Assembly (NCBI RefSeq): GCF_900129575.1 | Contig: NZ_FQWE01000013.1 | Span: 1-62,428 of the forward strand | DNA length: 62,428 nucleotides | Direction of reading: 5' to 3' | Origin: Flavobacterium segetis | GTDB taxonomy: Bacteria; Bacteroidota; Bacteroidia; Flavobacteriales; Flavobacteriaceae | Shown: one piece after another, positions 27,892 through 37,646 of the stretch | How positions within the stretch are numbered: the stretch's first letter is position 1 | How the letters are laid out: every line of letters starts with the position of its first letter | Translations under genes and position numbers: made by a program | Notes under the pieces: model-generated | Databases searched by the model: none | What the model was told of the DNA's origin: nothing | What the model saw: the letters and a program-made list of their open reading frames with translations, nothing else

Positions 27892-27929
27892 TTAAACAGT
27901 TGTTTAATTTAAACAGTTGTTTAATTTTG
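27892..27929 (+). promoter_or_regulatory. Efflux-operon promoter overlapped by two tandem operators
   Basis: The 16-base inverted repeat TTAAACAGTTGTTTAA occurs twice, at 27892-27907 and 27909-27924 (17-bp period). The promoter is TTG at 27900-27902, a 19-base spacer, and TAATTTTG at 27922-27929. The -33 box lies inside the first operator and the -7 box begins inside the second, so a bound repressor would block both. Confidence 0.75.
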
Positions 27930-27951
27930 CGTTTGAAAAATTTCAGATAAA

Positions 27952-28578
27952 TTGAAAAACAATTTCAACGATAAACAAATCCAGATTTTAGAAGTTGCCG
28001 AATGTCTTTTTGCAGAAAAAGGATTTGACGGTACCTCAATACGTAATATTGCGAAAATGGCAAAAATCAATATTGCAATGGTTTCATACTACTTTGGATC
28101 AAAAGAGCGCTTATTAGAATCGTTGATTATTTATAGAACTTCTGATTTAAAAAATCAACTAGATAATTTACTGCAAGAAGACCTTGAACCTATCGAAAAA
28201 ATTAACAAACTCATTGAGCTCTATATTAATCGAATAAATAGTAATCGAGGTATATATAGAATTTTGCATTTTGAATTTACCTCTAAAAAAAGAGAACAAA
28301 GTTTACAAGACTTTTCCGAACTGAAAAAGGGAAATTTAAAATCTTTAGAAACCATTATTGAAGATGGTCAAAGAAAAGGAATTTTTAGAAAAGACATCAT
28401 CATTCCACTAATTACGCCAACAATTTTAGGTACGTTTTTTCATTTTCATATGAATAAAACCTTTTTTGAAAATCTATTGAACTTAAAGACTGAAGAATTA
28501 TACAATAATTACATAAAGACCAATTTGACAAAGCATATTCAACAAACAATTAAAGCACTTCTAATTTATGAAAGTTAG
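27952..28578 (+). CDS. TetR-family repressor of the efflux operon (TTG start)
   Basis: 208 residues beginning at a TTG codon. The promoter predicts a transcript start near 27936, and no ATG occurs before the DNA-binding region, so TTG is the best start. TetR helix-turn-helix at about 8-55 (GTSIRNIAKMAKINIAMVSYYFGSKERL), then a C-terminal ligand-binding domain of the TetR_C type. The gene overlaps the TolC-like gene by 11 bases and is the first gene of the pump operon, with doubled operators over its own promoter: a classic autoregulated efflux switch (inference). Confidence 0.9.
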   Translation: MKNNFNDKQIQILEVAECLFAEKGFDGTSIRNIAKMAKINIAMVSYYFGSKERLLESLIIYRTSDLKNQLDNLLQEDLEPIEKINKLIELYINRINSNRGIYRILHFEFTSKKREQSLQDFSELKKGNLKSLETIIEDGQRKGIFRKDIIIPLITPTILGTFFHFHMNKTFFENLLNLKTEELYNNYIKTNLTKHIQQTIKALLIYES

Positions 28579-29899
28579 TCAATTCGTTTTATACGGAATT
28601 TTATTCATAGGAATTTCATCCGTAAAAGCACAAGAGAAAACAAGTTTAACTTTGAACGAAGCTATTAATTTGGCTTGGGCCAAAAGCAATGAAGTTACAT
28701 TGGCAAATACGAAAGTAAAAACCAAAAAATATGAATTGCAGTCTACTAAGAATAGTCAATACCCTGATTTAAAACTTTCTGGACAATATTTAAGATTAGC
28801 AAATGCTGATATTAATTTTAAACTTAATCAAAATAATTCTGGAGCTCAAGAGCCGCTTCCGATTGTAAATCAGGTTATGATTGGGCAGTTAAATGCCAAA
28901 CTTCCTGTTTTTTCTGGTTTTAAAATTAAAAATAGTATTGTTGCTTACGAGAATTTATATGAAGCAGAAATGGCAACGGCTTCGCAAACTAAAGAGGAAA
29001 TTGCAATTCGTGTTATTGATTATTATGCCAGCTTATATAAAGCACAGAAAACGATTGAATTACTAAAAGAAAATCAAAAAACTGCTCAGCAGCGAGTTAA
29101 AGATTTTATACAACTAGAGAAAAACGGAATTATTCCCAGAAATGATCTTTTAAAATCAAAACTGCAGACCTCTAAAATTCAATTATCTCTGGATGAGACT
29201 AATAATAATATTAAGGTAATTAATTTCTATTTGATCACACTTTTAAAACTAGATCCAAATACAAAATTAGAAGTTCGTGAAGAAGATTTTGCTGATTTTC
29301 AGATGGCTAATGTACCTACCAACGAAATGCCTGCTCTAGAAAATAGAAAAGATTTAGAAGCGATTCGGTTTCAAGAAAAAGCAAGTGAAGCCAACATAAA
29401 AATAGCTAAAGGTTCTTATTATCCATCAATTGCAATAGTTGGAGGTTATACCGCTTTAGATTTAAGTAACGTAATTACTGTGCAAAACGCAATGAATATT
29501 GGCGTAGGAATTTCTTATGATTTAAGTGCAATTCTGAAAAACACAACCTTGGTTAAATTAGCAGAAAGTAAGTTTCTTGAAGTTCAAAATTCAGAATTAG
29601 TGTTGACAGATTATATCAAAATTCAGGTCACAAAAGCAATTGAAGATTACGACTTAGCATTAAAACAAAAAGTTGTTTATAATGAAGCAGCTGAACAAGC
29701 TACTGAAAACTATCGAATTGTTAAAGAGAAATATGAAAATGGACTTTCTGACACTAACGATTTGCTAGACGCTGATGTAGAGCAATTAAGTGCAAAGATT
29801 AATACCGCTTTGGCTCAAGCAAATACCATTCAAAAATACTATGAGTTACTTTCAGTAACTGGCCAATTATCACAAACCTTCAACATAGCTCAAAAATAA
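28568..29899 (+). CDS. TolC-family outer-membrane efflux protein
   Basis: 443 residues. Signal peptide about 1-22 (SSVKAQ). Two OEP repeats: LTLNEAINLAWAKSNEVTLA near 27 and the second half beginning near 235. Long alpha-helical hairpins with NGIIPRNDLLKSKLQTSKIQ and YENGLSDTNDLLDADVEQL. Forms the trimeric outer-membrane exit duct of a tripartite pump. Overlaps the repressor gene by 11 bases and precedes the HlyD-type adaptor by 8. Confidence 0.93.
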   Translation: MKVSQFVLYGILFIGISSVKAQEKTSLTLNEAINLAWAKSNEVTLANTKVKTKKYELQSTKNSQYPDLKLSGQYLRLANADINFKLNQNNSGAQEPLPIVNQVMIGQLNAKLPVFSGFKIKNSIVAYENLYEAEMATASQTKEEIAIRVIDYYASLYKAQKTIELLKENQKTAQQRVKDFIQLEKNGIIPRNDLLKSKLQTSKIQLSLDETNNNIKVINFYLITLLKLDPNTKLEVREEDFADFQMANVPTNEMPALENRKDLEAIRFQEKASEANIKIAKGSYYPSIAIVGGYTALDLSNVITVQNAMNIGVGISYDLSAILKNTTLVKLAESKFLEVQNSELVLTDYIKIQVTKAIEDYDLALKQKVVYNEAAEQATENYRIVKEKYENGLSDTNDLLDADVEQLSAKINTALAQANTIQKYYELLSVTGQLSQTFNIAQK

Positions 29900-29907
29900 T
29901 CACAACC

Positions 29908-30987
29908 ATGGAAAAGAAAAAAACAAATAAAAAATTTATTATTATCCTAGTAGCGTTAGTGGTTTTAGGCGGAACTTATGGAACTTATAAATACCTGCAT
30001 TCCCAATCACATGAAGAAACTGATGATGCACAAATTGAAAAAAACATGAATCCTATTATTCCAAGAGTTTCGGGATATGTGGATAAAGTATTTATCAAAG
30101 ACAACGATTATGTAAAAAAAGGTGATACTCTTTTTACTATTGATAAAAGAGATTATCTATTAAAAATTGAGGAAGCATCAGCTGCGGTTGTAGGCGCTGA
30201 AGGTAGTTTTGCAGTTTCAAAAGCAGACACTGGTAGTGCTTTAGCTAGTATTTCTGTGTCGGATGCTAATGTGCAATCAGCAGGTGGGAACATTGAATCA
30301 GCTAAAATAAGATTAGACCGCGCTACTAATGATTACAACCGTTACGATAATTTATATAAGAGCCGCACAATTACGAAACAACAATATGAGCAGGCGCTGG
30401 CAGCAAAGATGGAAGCCGAAAGCCAGGTTCGCGTTTTACAGCAGCAACAAAGAGCAAGTTCATTTCAAAAATCCGTTATTATTGCTAAATCTAAAGTATC
30501 AGATAAACAAACAGAGGTAGCTGCAGCCAATATTAAACGCGCAAAAGCTATACTTGACGCTGCAGAATTAAACTTGAGTTACACTATTATCACTGCTGCA
30601 ATAGATGGGCAAGTATCTAAAATTGATATTCAGCCAGGGCAATTAGTTCAACCGGGACAATCTTTATTTTACATTATTAACAATAAAGAAGCATGGGTGA
30701 TTGCAAATTTTAAAGAAACGCAATTGAACAAAATGATTATAGGCCAGAAAGTCTCTGTAAAAGTAGATGCCTATCCTAATTATGATTTTCAAGGGACAGT
30801 GACTTCTTTTTCGCCAGCAACAGGATCTAAATTTTCTCTACTACCTCCAGATAATGCTACAGGAAATTTTGTAAAAACGATTCAGAGATTACCGGTTAAA
30901 ATAAGTTTAAATCCAACTAATGATCCTGAAAAAATAAAACTACTTCGTCCGGGAATGAACGTTGACGTAGATGTTCATTTAGATTAA
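29908..30987 (+). CDS. HlyD/EmrA-family periplasmic adaptor
   Basis: 359 residues. One N-terminal membrane anchor (about 9-28, FIIILVALVVLGGTYG), an ETDDAQIEKNMNPI segment, split lipoyl/barrel-sandwich halves (YVDKVFIKDNDYVKKGDTLF and AAIDGQVSKIDIQPGQLVQP) around a coiled coil (about 90-210), then a beta-barrel end. It bridges the EmrB-type inner pump and the TolC-type duct. EmrA-like topology matches its DHA2 partner, 56 bases downstream. Confidence 0.93.
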   Translation: MEKKKTNKKFIIILVALVVLGGTYGTYKYLHSQSHEETDDAQIEKNMNPIIPRVSGYVDKVFIKDNDYVKKGDTLFTIDKRDYLLKIEEASAAVVGAEGSFAVSKADTGSALASISVSDANVQSAGGNIESAKIRLDRATNDYNRYDNLYKSRTITKQQYEQALAAKMEAESQVRVLQQQQRASSFQKSVIIAKSKVSDKQTEVAAANIKRAKAILDAAELNLSYTIITAAIDGQVSKIDIQPGQLVQPGQSLFYIINNKEAWVIANFKETQLNKMIIGQKVSVKVDAYPNYDFQGTVTSFSPATGSKFSLLPPDNATGNFVKTIQRLPVKISLNPTNDPEKIKLLRPGMNVDVDVHLD

Positions 30988-31043
30988 TTTAATTTTAAGA
31001 AACATAATTTTAAAAAGTAGTAAAGCTTACAATTACGTATAAA

Positions 31044-32627
31044 ATGGCACCAATCGGAGAAGATGATTTAGTAGAATATGGCTTTAGAAGAGTCATAATT
31101 ACCATTACAGCTGTACTTTGTGCGATGCTAGAAATTGTAGATACTACAATTGTTAACGTTGCATTAAACAACATGAGAGGAAGCCTTGGTGCATCTCTCA
31201 CTGATGTTGCTTGGGTAATAACTGCTTATGCTATTGCTAATGTCATTGTAATTCCCATGACAAGTTGGCTATCACAGCAATTTGGACGTAGAAATTATTT
31301 TGCTGCTTCCATAATAATCTTCACAGTCGCCTCTTTCTTATGTGGAAATGCTGATAATATTTGGGAACTGGTAACTTTTCGATTTATTCAGGGACTCGGT
31401 GGTGGAGCATTACTGGTAACTGCACAAACAATCATAACAGAGAGCTATCCCGTTGCTAAAAGAGGAATGGCTCAAGCTATTTACGGAATGGGAGTAATTG
31501 TAGGACCAACGCTTGGACCGCCTTTAGGAGGTTATATTGTTGATCATTTTTCTTGGCCCTATATATTTTATATCAATATCCCCCTTGGAATTATAGCTAC
31601 GTTACTGACTTTATCTTTTGTAAAAAGTCCAAAATACGGTGAGAAACTAAAAGCAAGTCAAGTAGATTGGATTGGAATTTTTCTACTGACAGCCTTTATT
31701 GGTTCTTTGCAATATGTACTAGAACATGGTCAACAAGATGATTGGTTTAACAATCTCACAATTGTTATTTTATCAACGGTAACAGTGTTTGGCTTGATTT
31801 TATTTATATGGCGAGAGCTAACTTATAAACATCCAATTGTAAATTTACGAGTACTAAAAGACACAAACCTTAGGGTAGGAACTATTATGTGTTTCATTTT
31901 AGGTTTTGGGTTGTATGGCTCTACATTTTTAATACCTATTTATACACAATCTGTTTTAGGCTGGAGTGCTCTAGATGCAGGATTACTGTTGATTCCTAGT
32001 TCTATTACGACAGGAATTATGATGCCTTTTATCGGTAAAATGATTCAAAGAGGAATTCCGCAAGCGTACATGGTAGCTGTTGGCTTTTTTATGTTCTTTT
32101 TATTTACTTTTTGGATGCAAAACGTAATTACCCCCGATTCTGGTGAAGAACATTTATTTTGGCCATTGATATTAAGAGGAGTTGGATTAGGATTACTTTT
32201 TGTGCCTATTACCACGCTTTCACTTTCAACCTTAAAAGGAAAAAGTATTGGTGAAGGAGCAGCGTTCACAGGAATGATGCGACAATTAGGAGGATCTTTT
32301 GGTATAGCAATAATCACTACTTTCATAGCCCGATTCAACCAAGAACACCGCGTGAATTTAATAGCACATTTAGATAAAACTTCTTTTGAAGTACAACAAA
32401 CAGTGCAACAACTCAAAATGGGATTTATGTCCAAAGGCTTTGCCGAAAATGAAGCATTAGCAAAGGCTTATAAAACAATTGAATATAAAGTGATGGTGCA
32501 AAGTTCAGTGCTATCTTATATGGATGTATTTTTATATTTAGGAGCTCTATTTTTACTGTGTATTCCATTTATCCTTTTAATCAAAAAAGGAAAAAACAAA
32601 ATCAATCCAGCAGATGCAATGCATTAA
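31044..32627 (+). CDS. DHA2-family (EmrB/QacA-like) drug:H+ antiporter
   Basis: 527 residues, about 14 membrane helices. MFS signatures: LEIVDTTIVNVALNNM in helix 1 (motif D1), WLSQQFGRRNYF (motif A), RFIQGLGGGALLV (motif B) and GMGVIVGPTLGPPLGGY (motif C, antiporters). Predicted to extrude amphipathic drugs or metabolites through the HlyD/TolC partners upstream. The substrate is not predictable. Last gene of the tetR-tolC-hlyD-emrB operon, converging on yaaA with only 37 bases between stops. Confidence 0.93.
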   Translation: MAPIGEDDLVEYGFRRVIITITAVLCAMLEIVDTTIVNVALNNMRGSLGASLTDVAWVITAYAIANVIVIPMTSWLSQQFGRRNYFAASIIIFTVASFLCGNADNIWELVTFRFIQGLGGGALLVTAQTIITESYPVAKRGMAQAIYGMGVIVGPTLGPPLGGYIVDHFSWPYIFYINIPLGIIATLLTLSFVKSPKYGEKLKASQVDWIGIFLLTAFIGSLQYVLEHGQQDDWFNNLTIVILSTVTVFGLILFIWRELTYKHPIVNLRVLKDTNLRVGTIMCFILGFGLYGSTFLIPIYTQSVLGWSALDAGLLLIPSSITTGIMMPFIGKMIQRGIPQAYMVAVGFFMFFLFTFWMQNVITPDSGEEHLFWPLILRGVGLGLLFVPITTLSLSTLKGKSIGEGAAFTGMMRQLGGSFGIAIITTFIARFNQEHRVNLIAHLDKTSFEVQQTVQQLKMGFMSKGFAENEALAKAYKTIEYKVMVQSSVLSYMDVFLYLGALFLLCIPFILLIKKGKNKINPADAMH

Positions 32628-32664
32628 AAGGTTTAAAAATATAGAATGGATCCCGGTTGCAGGG

Positions 32665-33423
32665 CTATCTAGTGAAAGTTAGATGATTGTCTTTCGATAA
32701 ATTAGCATCAAATTGATAACCATCGTAATTAAATCCTTTTAAGTCCTCAATTGTTTCTGCATTGGTATCGATAATATAACGCACCATCATTCCTCTTGCT
32801 TTTTTAGCAAAAAAACTAATGATTTTTAGTTTACCATCTTTGTAATCTTTAAAATCAGGTGTGATAACTGGAACTTTTAAAGCTTTTACATCAACAGCCG
32901 AAAAATATTCGTTGCTTGCTAAATTAATAAATAACTCATCCTCTTTAAGTTCATCATTTAAGGATTTTGTAATAGTCTTTTTCCAAAAATCATATAAGTT
33001 TTTGCTTTCCCCAATTGGCAATTTAGTGCCCATTTCAAGACGATATGCCTGCATTAAATCCAGTGGTTTCAGCAAGCCATACAAACCTGAAAGAATACGT
33101 AAACGATCTTGTAAAGTTGCAATTTTATCGAGTGGAATTGTGTATGCATCTAATCCAGTATAAACATCGCCATCGAAAGTGTAAATCGCCGGACGTGCAT
33201 TTGCAGAAGTAAATGGTGTTTTCCAATCTTGATTACGTTGCCAATTCAGATCAGCTAATTTGTCTGAAATACTCATTAAAGTGGATAAGTCAGCTGGTTT
33301 TACTTCTTTTAAGACCTTATGAATTTTTTTTGATTGCCTTAAAAAAAGGGATTCAGTATGCAATTCAGTCGGTAATTCTTTTGTAAATTCTAATGATTTA
33401 GCTGGCGATATAACAATTTTCAT
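32665..33423 (-). CDS. yaaA: Peroxide stress protein YaaA
   Basis: 252 residues, full length for the UPF0246/YaaA family: MKIVISPAKSLEF at the start, RILSGLYGLLKPLDLMQAYRL in the middle (an almost invariant segment), INLASNEYFSAV and SFFAKKARGMM near the end. E. coli YaaA limits free iron under hydrogen peroxide stress and binds DNA; the biochemical activity is still debated. A TAnnTTTG box (33459-33452, minus strand) lies about 29 bases before the ATG. No OxyR gene is nearby. Confidence 0.93.
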   Translation of the reverse strand: MKIVISPAKSLEFTKELPTELHTESLFLRQSKKIHKVLKEVKPADLSTLMSISDKLADLNWQRNQDWKTPFTSANARPAIYTFDGDVYTGLDAYTIPLDKIATLQDRLRILSGLYGLLKPLDLMQAYRLEMGTKLPIGESKNLYDFWKKTITKSLNDELKEDELFINLASNEYFSAVDVKALKVPVITPDFKDYKDGKLKIISFFAKKARGMMVRYIIDTNAETIEDLKGFNYDGYQFDANLSKDNHLTFTR

Positions 33424-33574
33424 ATACTACTATTTGATTTCTTTTGTTCACCAAAAATACTAATTGAATATCATAATAAGTACCTTTTATAATTGATTTG
33501 TATAATGTCAGTATAAAATATCCAAATCAAAAACAGAATTTATCACTATTTTTACAGCCTAAATAAAATAAACG

Positions 33575-34108
33575 ATGCAAAACATCAATACTTTTAATAT
33601 TCAAAGAGCAATCCTAAAAGATTTGAATCTATTACAAGAAATTAGTATTAATACATTTGCAGCTACTTTTTCATCCTCTAATAGTGCTGAAAATATTGCT
33701 GGTTACATTGAGAAAAATTTGAATTTACAACAATTAGCACTTGAACTAAATAATCCTAATTCACACTTTTATATCGCTTACGCAAATGCTGAGGCGGTTG
33801 GTTACATCAAGATAAATTTTAGCGATGCACAAACAGAAAAAATAGCTGGTAACACTTTAGAGATACATCGTATTTATGTTTTACAGTCTTTTCACGGTAA
33901 AAGTATAGGTCAACTTTTATTAGATAAAGCACTTCATATAGCTCGAGATGCTAAATGTGAAAATGTTTGGTTAGGGGTCTGGGAGTTGAACCATAAGGCA
34001 ATTCAATTTTATAATAAAAATAGTTTTATAGTTTTTGATAAGCACGATTTTATGATGGGAAATGACAAGCAAACTGATTTGTTAATGAAACTTTCTCTTC
34101 TAAATTAG
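33575..34108 (+). CDS. GNAT-family N-acetyltransferase
   Basis: 177 residues. One GNAT domain: AVGYIKINFSDAQTE (beta strands), then IHRIYVLQSFHGKSIGQLLL, which contains the acetyl-CoA pyrophosphate-binding loop (Q/H-G-K-S-I-G), then VWLGVWELNHKAIQFYNKN, typical of the RimI/PaiA-like group. The acceptor could be a polyamine, a protein N-terminus or a small molecule; nothing in the context decides. Monocistronic by position, with convergent yaaA upstream on the other strand. Confidence 0.88.
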   Translation: MQNINTFNIQRAILKDLNLLQEISINTFAATFSSSNSAENIAGYIEKNLNLQQLALELNNPNSHFYIAYANAEAVGYIKINFSDAQTEKIAGNTLEIHRIYVLQSFHGKSIGQLLLDKALHIARDAKCENVWLGVWELNHKAIQFYNKNSFIVFDKHDFMMGNDKQTDLLMKLSLLN

Positions 34109-34205
34109 TCTACTTTATAAACTTTGCAAAAGCATAAAATGATCATTAATTAAACGTTATTAAAACCGCATTTGGCTTATTTTTGCAACAAATTTTACAA
34201 AAACT

Positions 34206-35444
34206 ATGAAACAAGATGTAATTATTGTTGGAGCAGGATTAGCGGGTTTATCGGCAGCGGTTCATTTGCATCGTCAAGGAAGAAAAGTACTTATTTTAGA
34301 AGCCAGTGATCGTGCAGGCGGAAGAGTAAAAACGGATTCGAAAGACGGTTTTCTTTTCGATCAAGGTTTTCAAGTGCTTCTAACTGCGTATCCAGAGACA
34401 CAAGCACTACTAAATTATAAAGATTTAAAACTAAAAAAAATGTTACCTGGCGCCACGGTACTTTATAATGGTGGCCAATTCGAAATTGCAGATCCTTTTA
34501 GACGACCATCGGCGGCATTTGCAACCCTTTTTGCTCCTGTAGGAAGTTTAAAAGATAAAATAAATACACTTTGGCTAAAAATTAGGCTACAAAAACTGAG
34601 TATCGACGAAATATTTAAACAGCCTGAGCAAACTACGCAAAAACAATTAAATGAATATGGTTTTTCACCAAAAATGATTCAGCGTTTTTACGCGCCTTTT
34701 CTTTCTGGAATATTTCTCGAAAACGAATTAACAACTTCCCGACGAATGTTTGATTTTGTAATGAAAATGTTTTCTGATGGTGATGTTGCTGTACCAGAAT
34801 TAGGAATGGAAGAAATACCGAAACAATTGCTAGCTATGCTTCCCCCAAATAGCATTCTATGCAACAATAGCGTGACTTCGATTGATTCAAATAAAGTCAC
34901 ATTAGCTGACGGAACGATATATGAGGCCGATCAAATCCTGTTGGCTACTAACGCTAATAGCCTGACGCAGCATTTTGTTCCAAAGCAAAAAATGAGCTCG
35001 AACCAAGTAACGAATATCTATTTTGAAGCAAATGAAGCACCAACTAAAAAAGCGGTTGTAGTCTTAAATGCTTCACTAAATAAAAAGTGGGTCAATAATT
35101 TAACTGTTATGACAAATGTGTCTAAGGCATACGCGCCAAAAGGAAAAATCTTAATTTCTATTTCATACAATGGAATTCCGGAAATAAATGACGCAACTTT
35201 AGCTGAAAATATGAAGCAAGAATTGAAGCAGTGGTACGGTGAAAAAGTAAATAACTGGAAAATGTTAAAAAGCTACCGAATTGAATACGCATTACCTACT
35301 CAAGAAAGTGTTAGAAACAACATTGAAGCATCTGAAATAAAAATTACAGATCATTTGTTTATTTGTGGTGATAATTTATTAAACGGCTCCATAAATGCAG
35401 CAATGAAAACAGGCCGATTAGCCGCAGAAGCAATGAAAATTTAA
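34206..35444 (+). CDS. FAD-dependent amine-oxidase-like oxidoreductase
   Basis: 412 residues. Rossmann FAD-binding start VIIVGAGLAGLSAAVHLHRQ followed by EASDRAGGRVKTDSKDGF, and the FAD-closing segment HLFICGDNLLNGSINAAMKT near the end. It belongs to the NAD(P)-binding/flavin amine oxidase superfamily (protoporphyrinogen oxidase and phytoene desaturase relatives). The sequence does not fix a substrate; many Bacteroidetes and plant homologues are simply called NAD(P)/FAD-dependent oxidoreductases. No signal peptide. An isolated -7-like box TATTTTTG lies at 34178-34185. Confidence 0.85.
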   Translation: MKQDVIIVGAGLAGLSAAVHLHRQGRKVLILEASDRAGGRVKTDSKDGFLFDQGFQVLLTAYPETQALLNYKDLKLKKMLPGATVLYNGGQFEIADPFRRPSAAFATLFAPVGSLKDKINTLWLKIRLQKLSIDEIFKQPEQTTQKQLNEYGFSPKMIQRFYAPFLSGIFLENELTTSRRMFDFVMKMFSDGDVAVPELGMEEIPKQLLAMLPPNSILCNNSVTSIDSNKVTLADGTIYEADQILLATNANSLTQHFVPKQKMSSNQVTNIYFEANEAPTKKAVVVLNASLNKKWVNNLTVMTNVSKAYAPKGKILISISYNGIPEINDATLAENMKQELKQWYGEKVNNWKMLKSYRIEYALPTQESVRNNIEASEIKITDHLFICGDNLLNGSINAAMKTGRLAAEAMKI

Positions 35445-35535
35445 ATTGTTTCTAAAAATGAAAGCTATTCTACTTTATGTAAAACCATCAACAACATCTA
35501 GAAAAATTACAGTAGTTTCTAAACAATTGATAAAA

Positions 35536-37068
35536 TTAATCTATTAAAACTTTATAAGTTGGATCTTCAAATATATTGACGTCAATAACCTGATCTGCAT
35601 TTTTTAGTAGCGTCTTGCAATCGGAACTTAAGTGACGCAAATGGACCACTTTATTCACTTTAGCGTATCGTTCCGTAAGTTTATTGACTGCGTCAATTGC
35701 ACTCATGTCAGTAATTTTACTCTCTTTAAAGTCAATGATTACTTCTGCTGGATCATTAGCTACATCAAACTTTTCCAAGAAAGCAGTTGTTGATGCAAAA
35801 AACAAAGGACCGTATATCTCGTAGTGCTTCACTCCCGCAGCATCTATATATTTCTTCGCACGAATTCTTTTAGCACTTTCCCAAGCAAAAACCAGTGCGG
35901 ATATAATAACACCAATGAGCACAGCAAGAGCTAAATTATGTAATAGGATTGTAATGACAGCCACAACAATACCTACAAAAATATCGTGTTTAGGCATCTT
36001 GTTGATAATTCGGAAACTTGCCCATTCAAAAGTTCCAATCGCAACCATAACCATAACGCCCACTAATGCCGCCATGGGAACTCGTTCGATTATAGGAGCA
36101 CCAAACAAAATAATAAGCAATATGGTAAAGGCAGCAATAATTCCTGATAAGCGCGCTCTTGATCCTGCCGAAAGATTTACTAATGTTTGCGCAATCATAG
36201 GACAACCGCCCATTCCAAAGAAAAATCCATTTAGAATATTTGACCCGCCTTGTGCAATACATTCTCTATTTCCATCGCCTTTTGTCTCCGTAATTTCATC
36301 GACTAAGTTCAACGTTAGCAAACCTTCAGTTAATCCTACTGCTGCCATTATCAGAGCATAGGGAAATATAACTTGCAACATTTCGAAATCTAGAGGAATA
36401 TTAGGAAGATGAAAAGGAGGAAATCCACCGCTGACAGAAGCAATATCTCGAACCGTCTTAGTTTCAATTCCAAAGAAAAATACTAAAGCAAATACAACGA
36501 TTATAGCAACTAATGAAGCTGGAATAGCTTTACTCAATTTTGGTAAAAACACAATTATAGTTATTGTAAGCAGCACTAAACCCAGCATTATATAAAGAGG
36601 ATTCCCGCTGAGCCAAGTCATTTTACCATTAACAATCGTTTTAAATTGCTCTAATTGAGACATGAAAATGATAATTGCTAAACCATTTACAAAACCAAAC
36701 ATAACAGGTTGCGGCACTAATCGAATAAATTTTCCAAGTTTAAAAATTCCAACAACTATTTGTAGTATTCCTGCTAGAATTACTGCAGCAAAAACAAACT
36801 CTAAACCGTGTGATTTCATCAAAGCTATCAAAACAATTACCGTTGCGCCAGCACCTCCAGAAATCATTCCAGGTCTTCCGCCAAAAATTGCGGTCACTAA
36901 ACCAGCAATAAATGCCGCATACAAACCCATCAACGGTGGAAAACCAGCTAATATAGCAAACGACAAAGATTCTGGAATCATTGTCATAGCAACAGTTAAG
37001 CCTGCTAAAATTTCAGTACGGAAATTTACTTTTTGAGAAAAATCAAACAGATTAAATACTTTTTTCAT
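35536..37068 (-). CDS. SulP-family anion transporter with STAS domain
   Basis: 510 residues from the ATG at 37068; the longer frame would use a TTG. About 11-12 membrane helices (about 15-390) with AGLTVAMTMIPESLSFAILAG and the family phrase GMGGCPMIAQTLVNLSAG. A C-terminal STAS domain (about 415-510) has DFKESKITDMSAIDAVNKL. Family members move sulfate, bicarbonate or dicarboxylates. The substrate is not given by the neighbours; cysM lies 14 kb away and is not linked. Separate transcript. Confidence 0.92.
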   Translation of the reverse strand: MKKVFNLFDFSQKVNFRTEILAGLTVAMTMIPESLSFAILAGFPPLMGLYAAFIAGLVTAIFGGRPGMISGGAGATVIVLIALMKSHGLEFVFAAVILAGILQIVVGIFKLGKFIRLVPQPVMFGFVNGLAIIIFMSQLEQFKTIVNGKMTWLSGNPLYIMLGLVLLTITIIVFLPKLSKAIPASLVAIIVVFALVFFFGIETKTVRDIASVSGGFPPFHLPNIPLDFEMLQVIFPYALIMAAVGLTEGLLTLNLVDEITETKGDGNRECIAQGGSNILNGFFFGMGGCPMIAQTLVNLSAGSRARLSGIIAAFTILLIILFGAPIIERVPMAALVGVMVMVAIGTFEWASFRIINKMPKHDIFVGIVVAVITILLHNLALAVLIGVIISALVFAWESAKRIRAKKYIDAAGVKHYEIYGPLFFASTTAFLEKFDVANDPAEVIIDFKESKITDMSAIDAVNKLTERYAKVNKVVHLRHLSSDCKTLLKNADQVIDVNIFEDPTYKVLID

Positions 37069-37074
37069 ATACAA

Positions 37075-37646
37075 TTTTTAAACACACCTTCGAAAATAGA
37101 AATTGTATCGAAAAAATCAGATATAATTTTTTAGAAAAAATTCTTGATTTAAAGGCTATAAATCAAGGTTTAATTACTTAAGTGAATCATTTTTTATTAG
37201 AAGTGCAAAACTAAAACTTTTAGAGGCTTATACCAAAAGATAAAGGAAATACTTATGCTATCAGTACTTAAAAATTCATAATATATGTTATTAGTAAAAG
37301 ATTATTTTTTGATAAACGGCAATGCATTTGTGATCAATACACAAATTCTCGTAAACTAACTGTTTCCATTTATATGAGGATTGTAGGTTTTTTTGCAATT
37401 CCAAAAAATCTTATTTGTGAATATCCGTATAGTTCGCGGCCGAAGTTAATTATCTAAATTTTATCATTTGCGATCTTAAATAATCTTCTTATAAAGTATA
37501 GAGTCATTTAAATTAAAAAAAATACAATTCTTTTAATTAATTTTCAAATTAAATAAGAAATCTTCACCTTTGTCAAATTTTATTTTTTAAGCTAACATTT
37601 ATTTAAAATCTTTATATGCTTATAAAAAACCTAAAAATAACATTCT
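37075..37646. other. Gene-free stretch between SulP and adenosine deaminase genes
   Basis: About 570 AT-rich bases. The only clear structure is a 7-bp inverted repeat, ATTTGTG and CACAAAT separated by 7 bases (about 37325-37346). No open frame, tRNA or terminator is recognisable. Confidence 0.35.

Noticed and set aside
32045..32434. 129-codon frame antisense to the DHA2 transporter gene
   Set aside because: Shadow frame with low-quality composition; the transporter is intact.
35915..36361. 148-codon frame antisense to the SulP gene
   Set aside because: Shadow of the membrane-protein codons on the other strand; no family features.
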